64,000 nt of DNA, taken from positions 343,957-407,956 of the forward strand of contig NZ_BSTJ01000007.1 of the NCBI RefSeq assembly GCF_030269445.1, written 5' to 3'. A program made the position numbers and the translations under genes. Positions 48,934-56,922 of the stretch are shown here, piece after piece. Each line of letters opens with the position of its first letter. Position 1 is the stretch's first letter. Source of the DNA: Actinoallomurus iriomotensis. Lineage in GTDB: Bacteria; Actinomycetota; Actinomycetes; Streptosporangiales; Streptosporangiaceae. Under the pieces are notes generated by a model. It was not told the DNA's origin. It made no database searches and saw only the letters and a program-made list of their open reading frames with translations.

Positions 48934-50547
48934 TCACACGGCGGGTGAGTCGGCGGCGTCCGGAACGACGGCCGTGCTGTCCGCCGCTCGGCGTCGCACC
49001 AAGAGGCACGAGACGACGCCGACCGAGATCACGGCGATGGGCAGCGCCAGGGTCGGCCGCATCGCGTGGACGAAGCCGTGCTCGAACACCGACGCGGCCA
49101 GCTGGTGAATGTGCCGGGCGAGGCTCGCCGGCGTTCCCGGCGCCGGCTTCAGCGCCACGCCGGTCTGCCCGGCGCCGACTTCCAGACCTGCCTTCCCCGC
49201 ATCGTCGAAGCCGGCCACGAACCGGCCGCGGACGCCCGCCGGAAGGACGGCTCCCCGCTTGGCCGCCTCGGCGTGAAGTGAGGCGGCGAGACGGTTCTGC
49301 AGCACCGCGCCGACCGCGGCGCTGCCGGAGATCGTGCCGATCTGCCGGATCGTGTTCAGCACGCCGGAAGCGGCTCCGGCCATCGCGGGCTCCACGTTGC
49401 GCATCGCGACCGTGACCATGGGGCCGAACACACAGCCGATGCCGAACCCGGCCACGATGAGGGCGGGCTGGAACTCCCACCACGCGCGGCCGACGCCGGT
49501 GACCAGGGCGAGCCAGGCCATGCCGACCGCGAACAGACTCAGGCCGGTCATCAGGATGTACTTGCCGCCGATCCGGTCCGACATGCGGCCCGCGACCGGC
49601 GACAGGAACGCCGACACCACCATCGACGGCGCCATCACCAGACCGGCATTGAGCGCACTGAAGTGCAGCACCGACTGCAGATAGATCATCACCGGCAGGA
49701 ACAGCCCGATCATCCCGACCTGGACGGTCGCGGACACGAAACTCATGACCGCGTAACCGCGGTCGCGGAAGAGCGCGAAGGGCAGCAGCGGTTCGTCGTC
49801 CTGCCGGGTGCCCTGGTAGATCAGGAACACCACCACCAACAGCGCGGCGCCGCCCAGCAGCGCCCATATACCGGCGTTCCAGTCGTACCGCTGGCCCTCG
49901 GTGAGCCCGAAGGTCAGGCAGAACAGTGTCGCCGTGGCGAGCGCGACGCCCGGCACGTCCAGCTTGTGGCGGACGCCGTGCCGGACGTCGGGCACGAGCA
50001 CGACGGCCATCGCGAGCACGACCGCGCCGATCGGAACGTTCACGAAGAAGATCCAGCGCCAGCCGACCGCGCTGACGAGGAACCCGCCGAGTGTGGGTCC
50101 CGCGATCGTGGCCACGCCCGCGACCGCGCCCCAGACGCCGAGTGCGGCGCCGCGGCGCTCGGCCGGGAACGTGCCGATGATGATCGTCATGGTCTGCGGC
50201 ACCAGCGCCGCGGCACCCAGTCCCTGCGCGACACGGGCGGCGATGAGCTGGGCCGGATCCTGCGCCAGGCCGCACAGCACGGACGCGACCGTGAACAGCG
50301 TGACGCCTCCGATGAACATGGTGCGCGGCCCGCGCACGTCGCCCAGCCGCCCGGAGGTGATCAGCAGAGCGGCGAGAACGAGGATGTAGGCGTTGATCAC
50401 CCACAGCATCTCGTCGAGCGACGCGTGCAGCTTATCGATCATGCTGGGGATGGCGACGTTGACGACCGTGATGTCCAGCAGCGTCATGAAGAATCCCAGG
50501 CTGAGGGTCAGCAGCACAGCCCAGGGGTCGCCGCGCCATCTGTTCAT
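48934..50547 (-). CDS. MFS drug exporter, DHA2 (14-helix, EmrB/QacA) family, 537 aa
   Basis: Proton-driven multidrug exporter. Motifs: LLDITVVNVAIPSM (helix 1), the A-loop GRLGDVRGPRTMF, RVAQGLGAAALVPQTM and the motif-C-like GPTLGGFLVSAVGWRWIFFVNVPIG. About 14 membrane helices. ATG at 50547 has GGAGGG 7 nt upstream. It is flanked by a truncated cyclase remnant on the downstream side. Confidence 0.92.
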   Translation of the reverse strand: MNRWRGDPWAVLLTLSLGFFMTLLDITVVNVAIPSMIDKLHASLDEMLWVINAYILVLAALLITSGRLGDVRGPRTMFIGGVTLFTVASVLCGLAQDPAQLIAARVAQGLGAAALVPQTMTIIIGTFPAERRGAALGVWGAVAGVATIAGPTLGGFLVSAVGWRWIFFVNVPIGAVVLAMAVVLVPDVRHGVRHKLDVPGVALATATLFCLTFGLTEGQRYDWNAGIWALLGGAALLVVVFLIYQGTRQDDEPLLPFALFRDRGYAVMSFVSATVQVGMIGLFLPVMIYLQSVLHFSALNAGLVMAPSMVVSAFLSPVAGRMSDRIGGKYILMTGLSLFAVGMAWLALVTGVGRAWWEFQPALIVAGFGIGCVFGPMVTVAMRNVEPAMAGAASGVLNTIRQIGTISGSAAVGAVLQNRLAASLHAEAAKRGAVLPAGVRGRFVAGFDDAGKAGLEVGAGQTGVALKPAPGTPASLARHIHQLAASVFEHGFVHAMRPTLALPIAVISVGVVSCLLVRRRAADSTAVVPDAADSPAV

Positions 50548-50636
50548 CCGTATCCCTCCGTAGGTCATGGCCACCGCGGTCGCCGGCGGTCCGGGCCGGC
50601 CGGTTCCGATCGGCTCGCCCGGACCGCCGGCATGTG

Positions 50637-50981
50637 TCAGTGCTCGGCGGGGGCTTGCAGGCTCCAGACGCGCCCGTCGGGGTCGCGAACGGTCATCTCC
50701 CGGGTGCCGTAATGGGTGTCCTCGAACGGGGTCACCACCTCGACGGCGGGATCGTGACGGAATTCGTCCGCATCGGACACCTTCAGTGCGACCTGCATCT
50801 GGGGCTCTCGATCCTCGGGGATCTCAGCGACCACGAGATAAGGACCCTCGCCGTTGCGGAACACACCGGAGCCGTCGCCGGCGGAGATCTCCAGTTCGAA
50901 GCCCAGTGCCTGGAAGAACCTCGCGGTCTTCCCCCAGTTGCGGGTCTCCAGGAACACCGCGTCGAGCCCTTCGGTCGCCAT
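50637..50981 (-). CDS. VOC-superfamily protein, 114 aa
   Basis: Glyoxalase/bleomycin-resistance-like single domain with LDAVFLETRNWGKTARFFQALGF and MTVRDPDGRVWSLQAP. The ATG overlaps the stop of the upstream ribbon-helix-helix gene region by a 1-nt gap (TGACATG), so they are co-transcribed. Substrate unknown. Confidence 0.9.
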   Translation of the reverse strand: MATEGLDAVFLETRNWGKTARFFQALGFELEISAGDGSGVFRNGEGPYLVVAEIPEDREPQMQVALKVSDADEFRHDPAVEVVTPFEDTHYGTREMTVRDPDGRVWSLQAPAEH

Positions 50982-50982
50982 G

Positions 50983-51162
50983 TCATGACTCCTTTTCGGA
51001 AGACTGCTGTCGCTGTCCGTGAGTGTCGTCGAGGTAGGCGCGCAGCGCGTCGGCGACCAGCGCCGACAGGGACGTGCCCGCCTCGATCGCGTGATGCTTG
51101 ACCTGCCTGATCAGTCCGATCGGCAGGTACACGTTGAACTGCTTGACCTCCTCGTGACCCAT
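50983..51162 (-). CDS. Ribbon-helix-helix (CopG/ParD-like) DNA-binding protein, 59 aa
   Basis: A 60-codon frame with ATG at 51162. Residues 6-14 (VKQFNVYLP) form the beta ribbon and [32 protein letters not shown] the two helices of an RHH fold. The stop is 1 nt before the VOC start. It probably binds the direct repeats upstream (51172-51194). It could be an antitoxin-like regulator, but no toxin gene is adjacent. Confidence 0.82.
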   Translation of the reverse strand: MGHEEVKQFNVYLPIGLIRQVKHHAIEAGTSLSALVADALRAYLDDTHGQRQQSSEKES

Positions 51163-51171
51163 GATGTCGAG

Positions 51172-51194
51172 GCTAACATGCTAGCAAGCTAGGC
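51172..51194. promoter_or_regulatory. GCTA direct-repeat operator upstream of RHH gene
   Basis: GCTA repeats at 51172, 51180 and 51188 (GCTAacatGCTAgcaaGCTAGG) recur at exactly 8-bp steps, the pattern of RHH operators such as ParD/CopG sites. It lies in the divergent region between the RHH gene and the cupin remnant. Confidence 0.6.
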
Positions 51195-51226
51195 CATCAA
51201 TCCAGCATTCTCGACAGGAGTCGCTC

Positions 51227-51454
51227 ATGTCTGTTTCCGCTGCCAGGCAGCACGATCCGGTCGTCGTCCGGGCCGGCGATGCCGAGTATCTCCCTGAGAT
51301 CGGTCACCATCTCCTGGCCGACGCCAGTGCCAGCAACGGTGCGCTCAGCGCCCACCGCATCCGACTCGCCCGCGGCGCCGACGGCGCGGTCCCGCATCGG
51401 CACCACCACTCATCGGAACTGTTCCGTCGCCAGCCCTGTCTGGTGAGGCGGTGA
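51227..51454 (+). pseudogene. Truncated cupin-domain protein remnant
   Basis: ATG at 51227 with ACAGGAG upstream encodes the beginning of a cupin protein up to the metal motif PHRHHHSSELF (near residue 56-66), after which the sequence turns into unrelated residues and stops after 9 codons. The rest of the barrel is absent and the WYL regulator gene starts converging at 51477. Decayed or partly deleted gene. Confidence 0.65.
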
Positions 51455-51476
51455 ACATCCGGAATCCGTCCGAGGC

Positions 51477-52433
51477 TCAGGTGCCGGCGGCGCGGGTGAA
51501 GCGGGTGCCCCATTCGCGGATGAGGTCGGTCAGTTCCGGCGGATCGACCAGCTCGAACTCGGCGCCCGCCATGCCCAGGACCAGGGCCGGCCAGGTGAGG
51601 GAGTCGGCGGTCATCCGGAGACGGCAGCGGTCGTCGCCGTCCTCCTCGATCGTCGTCCACTGGCCCACCTGGACGCGGACGCTCGCCGCCGGCGCGTGCA
51701 CGATCGCCTCGATCGCAAAGGGCGTGGGGATGGCATCGATGCCGGCGCGGACGAACGCCACGGGGTCGCCGCCCGGCAGTTCGCGCGGGCGGAAGCGTTC
51801 GCTCGTGCCCTCCGGGCGCTCCAGCCGGTCGAGCCGGAAGCTGCGCCAGTCGTGCCGGGTCAGGTCGTACGCCACCAGGTACCAGCGGCGGCCGAGCGAG
51901 ACCAGCCGGTGCGGCTCGACGAAGCGGGCGGTCCGCTCGCGGCGGTGCGCCGTGTAGGAGAACCGCAGGCGTACCTCGTCGCGGCACGCCTGGGCCACCG
52001 TGGTCAGCACCTCCGAGTCGACGGTCGGGCCGGTGGCCCACACGGCGGGCACCGTGGCGGTCCGCAGCGCGTCCACACGCCGGCGCAGCCGGGGCGGCAT
52101 GACCTGGACGACCTTGGTGAGCGCACGGATCGAGGCCTCCTCGATGCCCGCCACCGCGCCCTGGGCGGCGGCGCGCAGGCCGATGGCGAGCGCAACCGCC
52201 TCCTCGTCGTCGACCACGAGCGGGGGCAGCGCGGCGCCCGGCGCGAGCTGGTAACCGCCGTCGACGCCCCGCTGGGCCTCCACCGGGTAGCCGAGCTCGC
52301 GCAGCCGGTCGACGTCGCGGCGCAGGGTGCGCACGGAGACTCCCAGGCGTCCGGCGAGCTCGGCGCCCGGCCAATACCGGTGGGTCTGCAGCAGGGAGAG
52401 CAACCGCAGGGTCCGTGAGCTCGTGTTCGCCAT
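51477..52433 (-). CDS. WYL-domain transcriptional regulator (YafY-like), 318 aa
   Basis: N-terminal HTH (RTLRLLSLLQTHRYWPGAELAGRLGVSVRTLRRDVDRLRELG, about 7-50) and WYL domain (about 130-200) with the FSY/RRWYLVAYD motif, then a WCX-like C-terminal region (about 230-318). ATG at 52433 chosen over one 5 codons upstream. WYL proteins sense nucleic-acid-like ligands and are seen in stress or defence-linked loci. It lies beside a histidine kinase gene. Confidence 0.9.
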   Translation of the reverse strand: MANTSSRTLRLLSLLQTHRYWPGAELAGRLGVSVRTLRRDVDRLRELGYPVEAQRGVDGGYQLAPGAALPPLVVDDEEAVALAIGLRAAAQGAVAGIEEASIRALTKVVQVMPPRLRRRVDALRTATVPAVWATGPTVDSEVLTTVAQACRDEVRLRFSYTAHRRERTARFVEPHRLVSLGRRWYLVAYDLTRHDWRSFRLDRLERPEGTSERFRPRELPGGDPVAFVRAGIDAIPTPFAIEAIVHAPAASVRVQVGQWTTIEEDGDDRCRLRMTADSLTWPALVLGMAGAEFELVDPPELTDLIREWGTRFTRAAGT

Positions 52434-52481
52434 GCACTCATCATGCACGGGCCAGCGGTCAGAAACCGGCCGCTATTCGGC

Positions 52482-54431
52482 TCAGGACGGCATCGGGATG
52501 CCGACGTCGAGGGACGTGCCGCCGCCGGCCGGGCTGATCACCTCGATCGTTCCGCCGAGCGACTCGATGCGGTCCTTCAGCCCGGCCAGACCGGAACCGC
52601 GGGCGGGATCGGCCCCGCCGATGCCGTTGTCGTCGACCCGTAGCCTCAGCGTCCCGTGCTCCAGCGTCAGCGCGATGTGGGCGACGGCCGCGTGGGAGTA
52701 CTTCGCCACGTTCGTGAGCGCCTCGGACACCGTGTAGTAGATCGCGACCTGGATGTGGTGGGGCAGCGGCCGGTCGACGCGCATGTCGAGCCGGGCCGGC
52801 ACCTCCGACCGCTCGCTCAGCGCCTCGAGGGCCCGCCGCAGGCCGCTGCGCGACAGGGCCGTCGGATGCAGACCGTGCGAGATCTCCCTCAGGTCGTCCA
52901 GCACGCTGTCCACGCCCTGGACCGTCCTGGCCAGCTGGGCTCTCAGCTGTTCGTGTTCCGGCGCGATGAGGGCCTGGGTGTGCCGCAGCTCCTCCCCGAG
53001 GGCGGTCAGGCGTCGTTGCGGCCCGGTGTTCAGGCTGCGCTCGATGCGGCGACGGGCCTCGTCAGTGGCGGCGACGATCCGCGCCGAGGAGGCCAGGAGC
53101 TCGTTGCGGTTCTCGGCATTGGCGATCGCGGTGGCGAGGAGCTCGACGAACCTCATGAGGCGATCCTCGGTGTGCTCCGGCGGCGGCCGGTCGCTGCGCG
53201 AGAACACCGCGATCATGCCCCACAGGTGCCCGCCGACCGTGATCGGGCAGCCCACGACGTACCGGATCCCGTGGAGGCGCGACCAGACGCCGATCGTGCT
53301 CGTGGCCGTGTCGGTGTTCATCCGCGCCGGCCTGCCCGTCCGGACGATCCGCGCGGCGACGCTCTCCTCCTCGACCGGCCAGCGGCCGTTCACCGGCGGC
53401 AGGATGTTCGCCGCGCCGGAGGCGGTCCAGTAGCCGACGGACGTGGCGATGAGCGCGGGATCGAAGCGGTTGATCACCGCGTACTGCATGTCCTGGACGC
53501 GGCCCAGCTCGCTGGCGACCGCGGTGAAGATCTCCGCCGGTGACACGCCACGGGCGATGAGCGTCGCGATCCGGCGGAGCGCGCCCTGTTCCGCCACGAC
53601 CCTGCGGAGCTGCCGCCGGTCCGCCTCCAGCGATCCCGCCATCACGTTGAACGTGCGTTCGAGCACGCCGACGTCGTTGTGCGACACCTCGGGGATCCGT
53701 ACCGACAGGTCGCCGCCGGCCAGGTCGCCGGCGATGGCCGCGGTACGCCGCACCGGGCGCAGGATGGCGCGTGTCAGGTACCCGGAGAACAGCAGGAGGA
53801 GCAGGAGCGCACCGCACGCTCCGGCCGCCGCGATGGCCGTGGCCCGGGCCGCGTCGGTGCTGGACCGGTCCTCGTGCGTCTGGACCAGCGTCCGCTGCGC
53901 GGTCATGAATCGGTCCAACTCGTCGCGCAGGGGCTGGAGGCGCTGCTCGCTCTCGGCAATCGTGGCGAGTGCCCGTGCCGACGCGGGCTGCTGCCGGATC
54001 GCCGCCAGCAGCGGAATCGAGTAGTCCCGCACGTACGCCTCGGCGTCGCTCACGATCCGGCGGGCCTGCCCGGCCTGAGCCGGATCGCTCCGCGCGGTGA
54101 GCCGCTCCAGCCGCCGGCCCTCCTCGACGGCCTGGCCCTGGGCGTCGGTGACCGGCGCCAGCAGGCGCCGGTCACCGGTGATGATGAACCCGCGTACGTC
54201 GGTCTCCAGGTCGGTCACCAGCCGCTCCAGCCGGTTCGCCGAGGACAGGACGGTCTTGGACCGGTTCGCGAGGGCGGCGGAGTCGCGCAGGTCCATGATC
54301 ACCGAGAACAGCAGGGCGTACGCCCCGATCGCGAGCAGCATGACGACCGCGCTCGCGACGACGATACGGCGAGTGAGTCCTGGCCGCGGACCTGACGCCG
54401 GCCGGACGCGGCACAGCGCCCGTGCGCCCAC
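52482..54431 (-). CDS. CHASE3-HAMP-GAF sensor with kinase fold but no phospho-acceptor His, 649 aa
   Basis: Membrane sensor (NarL-type histidine kinase relative). Helix 1 about 22-45; CHASE3 about 47-190; helix 2 about 197-220; HAMP about 221-275; GAF about 285-440; dimerisation-like segment about 445-520; HATPase_c about 550-649 with DDNGIGG and GGGTSLD. The H-box that should read RDLHDGxQQ is RSLNTGPQR (Asn468 where His is expected). Phosphotransfer in the usual way is therefore not expected. GTG start at 54431 with GGGGGAT upstream. The related kinase at 56923 has the intact H-box. Confidence 0.85.
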   Translation of the reverse strand: MGARALCRVRPASGPRPGLTRRIVVASAVVMLLAIGAYALLFSVIMDLRDSAALANRSKTVLSSANRLERLVTDLETDVRGFIITGDRRLLAPVTDAQGQAVEEGRRLERLTARSDPAQAGQARRIVSDAEAYVRDYSIPLLAAIRQQPASARALATIAESEQRLQPLRDELDRFMTAQRTLVQTHEDRSSTDAARATAIAAAGACGALLLLLLFSGYLTRAILRPVRRTAAIAGDLAGGDLSVRIPEVSHNDVGVLERTFNVMAGSLEADRRQLRRVVAEQGALRRIATLIARGVSPAEIFTAVASELGRVQDMQYAVINRFDPALIATSVGYWTASGAANILPPVNGRWPVEEESVAARIVRTGRPARMNTDTATSTIGVWSRLHGIRYVVGCPITVGGHLWGMIAVFSRSDRPPPEHTEDRLMRFVELLATAIANAENRNELLASSARIVAATDEARRRIERSLNTGPQRRLTALGEELRHTQALIAPEHEQLRAQLARTVQGVDSVLDDLREISHGLHPTALSRSGLRRALEALSERSEVPARLDMRVDRPLPHHIQVAIYYTVSEALTNVAKYSHAAVAHIALTLEHGTLRLRVDDNGIGGADPARGSGLAGLKDRIESLGGTIEVISPAGGGTSLDVGIPMPS

Positions 54432-54559
54432 TGGTCATCCCCCCGAACAGCCTGTGACGGCGCGTCCCTGCCTGTCACTCTACGGCGGAGAACAGCCGGT
54501 TGACGACCGCCGTGGCCTCCCCCTCAACACGCTGACCAGGCGTTTCTCTGGCACCACCC

Positions 54560-54982
54560 TCAGCGCCGGAGGCGGCTCACGAGAGTCTGGAAGCCCTCCC
54601 GCCGGTACCACGCGATGATCGCGAACAGCACGCCGTACGACGCCGGCAGCAGCGCCCACGCCGGTGCGAGCACGAGCAGCTGGGTGAGCACCGCGCCGAT
54701 CATGAGGCCGATGAGGCCGATCGCGGCGGGGGTGGCGAGCCGGGGGACGAGCAGGCCGATCGCGCCGGCGGCCTCGCAGGTGCCGGTGAGGTAGCGGAGC
54801 CACTGGCCCCAGCCGATCTGCCGGAAGGTCTCCACCGCGTCCCGCTGGCCGGCGAACTTGGGTGCGGCGGAGGCGATCAGCAGGAACGCCGCCAGCAGGA
54901 TCTGGATCGTCCACAGTGTGATGTTCACGGCCGTACGGCGGTCCGTCGTCGTGGCGGGCGTCGCGAGGGTCTGGGTGCTCAT
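54560..54982 (-). CDS. DoxX-like membrane protein, 140 aa
   Basis: Four membrane helices (about 20-42, 62-82, 86-105, 112-128) with the DoxX-like pattern WTIQILLAAFLLIASAAPKFAGQRDAVETFRQIGWGQWLRYLTGTCEAAGAIGLL. ATG at 54982, GAGAGGAAC upstream. It is divergent from a YCII/ECF sigma operon; a 102-bp palindrome lies between them. DoxX genes often co-occur with YCII and ECF42 sigma genes, consistent with a shared stress response. Confidence 0.88.
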   Translation of the reverse strand: MSTQTLATPATTTDRRTAVNITLWTIQILLAAFLLIASAAPKFAGQRDAVETFRQIGWGQWLRYLTGTCEAAGAIGLLVPRLATPAAIGLIGLMIGAVLTQLLVLAPAWALLPASYGVLFAIIAWYRREGFQTLVSRLRR

Positions 54983-55037
54983 GTCGGTTCCTCTCGTCGG
55001 ACGGCCGGAGATCGTGTCTCGACCCGGCCTCGTGCTG

Positions 55038-55139
55038 ACGCGTCGAACGAGGGACGGCCGGATCGACACCTCGCCTAAGTTTTTTCCGGGAAGTTTTTTC
55101 GAGCGAGGTGTCGATCCGGCCGCGGCCCGTTCGACGCGT
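55038..55139. repeat. Long palindrome between DoxX and YCII genes
   Basis: 37-bp arms 55038-55074 and 55103-55139 are inverted repeats: an outer 12 bp (ACGCGTCGAACG), 5 mismatched bases, then an inner 20-bp perfect arm (55055-55074 with 55103-55122). The 28-bp centre holds two direct copies of AAGTTTTTTC (55077-55086, 55091-55100). It occupies the divergent promoter region and may be a shared symmetric promoter/operator or a bidirectional structure. Confidence 0.85.
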
Positions 55140-55195
55140 AGGGGACGGACCGGGATCGGACCCGGCCCGAGACCGCTTCGACAAGGAGACAGGCG

Positions 55196-55531
55196 ATGCG
55201 ATTCCTGCTGATGACCAAGGGCGACGAGTCCTCCACCGGCAACCCTCCGGACGAGAAGCTGATGAGGGAGATGGGGCAGTTCATCGAGGAGATGACCAAG
55301 GCGGGCGTGCTGCTCGCGACCGGTGGGCTGGACCCGAACGGCATCCACATCAAGAGCTCCGGCGGCGACGTCACGGTCACCGACGGGCCGTTCGCCGAGG
55401 CCAAGGAGGCCGTCGTCGGGTTCGCCCTGATCGACGTCAGGTCGCGAGAGGAGGCGATCGAGCTCTCCAAGCGGTTCTGGTCGATCGTCGGCGACGGCGA
55501 GGGGGAGATCCGTCAGGTCTTCGGCCCCTGA
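55196..55531 (+). CDS. YCII-related (DGPF-domain) protein, 111 aa
   Basis: Small ferredoxin-like fold. MRFLLMTKGDE at the start, TVTDGPFAEAKEAVVGFALIDV carrying the DGPF motif (about 63-66). ATG at 55196 with AAGGAGAC upstream. In many actinobacteria, DGPF proteins stand directly before ECF42 sigma factors, as here (108 bp to the sigma gene), and both are needed for the same response. Confidence 0.92.
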   Translation: MRFLLMTKGDESSTGNPPDEKLMREMGQFIEEMTKAGVLLATGGLDPNGIHIKSSGGDVTVTDGPFAEAKEAVVGFALIDVRSREEAIELSKRFWSIVGDGEGEIRQVFGP

Positions 55532-55639
55532 ACCGGCCGCCGGCGCCGCACTCGCCACCGGCCCGCCCCGGGACCCCGTGGTCCCGGGGCGGGCCGGCCC
55601 GCTTGCGCCCCGGCCGGCGGAAATGCTCTGATCGGTCGC

Positions 55640-56911
55640 GTGACCGCTTCGGATGTCCATGATGTCCATCGCGCGATCGACGCGGTGTGGAGGCTCGAGT
55701 CGGCGCGGATCATCGCCGGCCTGATGCGGATCGTGCGCGACGTCGGCGTCGCCGAAGAGCTCGCGCAGGACGCGCTCGTCGTCGCCCTGGAGAAGTGGCC
55801 GGAGTCCGGTGTTCCCACCAACCCGGGCGCCTGGCTCATGGCCACCGCCAAGCACCGGGCGGTCGATCGGGTCCGTCGTGACATCCGCCTCGAGAGCAAG
55901 CAGGAGCAACTCGGTCACGAACTGCGGACCGAGCAGGCCTCCGCCGAGGACGAGGTCGATGCCGCGCTCGACGACGAGGTCGGCGACGACCTGCTGCGCC
56001 TGATGTTCATCTCCTGCCATCCGGTGCTGTCCACCGAGGCGCGCGTCGCGCTCACGCTCCGCCTGCTCGGCGGCCTGACGACCGACGAGATCGCCCGGGC
56101 GTTCCTCGTGCCGGAGCCGACCGTCGCCCAGCGGATCGTCCGCGCGAAACGGACTTTGGCCAGGAAACAGATCCCCTTCGAGGTCCCGCCGGCCGATGAG
56201 CGCGCCGCCCGGCTGTCGTCGGTGCTGGAGGTGCTGTACCTGATCTTCAACGAGGGGTACTCGGCCACCGCCGGAGACGACTGGATGCGCCCGGCGCTGT
56301 GCCAGGAGGCGCTGCGCCTGGGCCGGATCCTGGCCGAGCTGGCGCCGGACGAACCCGAGGTGCACGGCCTCGTCGCCCTCATGGAGATCCAGTCGTCCCG
56401 CGCGGCGGCCCGTACCGGCCCCGACGGCGAGCCCGTCCCGCTCCTGGAGCAGAACCGCGGCCGCTGGGACCAGCTCCTGATCCGGCGGGGCTTCGCCGCG
56501 CTGCTCCGCGCCGAGAAGGCCGGCGCACCGCTCGGCCCGTACGTCGTGCAGGGCGCGATCGCCGCCTGCCACGCCCAGGCCCGGAGCGCGGAGGAGACCG
56601 ACTGGGAGCGGATCGCGACGCTGTACGGGGCGCTCGCTCAGCTGACCCCCTCACCCGTCGTCGAGCTGAACCGCGCGGTCGCCCTCGGCATGGCGTTCGG
56701 CCCGGCCCGTGGGCTGGAGCACGCCGACCGGCTCGTCGGGGAGCCGGCGCTCGCCAAGTATCACCTGCTGCCGAGCGTGCGCGCCGACCTGCTGGCCCGG
56801 CTCGGCCGCTCCGCCGAGGCGCGTTCGGAGTACGAGCGCGCGGCCTCGCTCACGCGGAACGCGCGGGAGCGCACCCTCCTCCTCGAACGCGCGGCCGCCT
56901 GCGCCCCGTAG
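55640..56911 (+). CDS. ECF42-type sigma factor with C-terminal helical repeats, 423 aa
   Basis: Region 2 (about 10-80: VAEELAQDALVVALEKWPESGVPTNPGAWLMATAKHRAVDRVRR) and region 4 (about 125-175: LTLRLLGGLTTDEIARAFLVPEPTVAQRI). The extra C-terminal about 230 residues (SSVLEVLYLIFNEGYSATAG, GRWDQLLIRRG, VVELNRAVALGMAFGPARGLE) contain the TPR-like domain diagnostic for ECF42. GTG at 55640. It works with the upstream DGPF protein instead of an anti-sigma factor. Confidence 0.93.
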   Translation: MTASDVHDVHRAIDAVWRLESARIIAGLMRIVRDVGVAEELAQDALVVALEKWPESGVPTNPGAWLMATAKHRAVDRVRRDIRLESKQEQLGHELRTEQASAEDEVDAALDDEVGDDLLRLMFISCHPVLSTEARVALTLRLLGGLTTDEIARAFLVPEPTVAQRIVRAKRTLARKQIPFEVPPADERAARLSSVLEVLYLIFNEGYSATAGDDWMRPALCQEALRLGRILAELAPDEPEVHGLVALMEIQSSRAAARTGPDGEPVPLLEQNRGRWDQLLIRRGFAALLRAEKAGAPLGPYVVQGAIAACHAQARSAEETDWERIATLYGALAQLTPSPVVELNRAVALGMAFGPARGLEHADRLVGEPALAKYHLLPSVRADLLARLGRSAEARSEYERAASLTRNARERTLLLERAAACAP

Positions 56912-56922
56912 GAGTGCGGCCC

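Noticed and set aside
51227-51454. Complete 75-aa cupin gene
   Set aside because: The barrel is cut off right after the first metal motif and the tail is unrelated.
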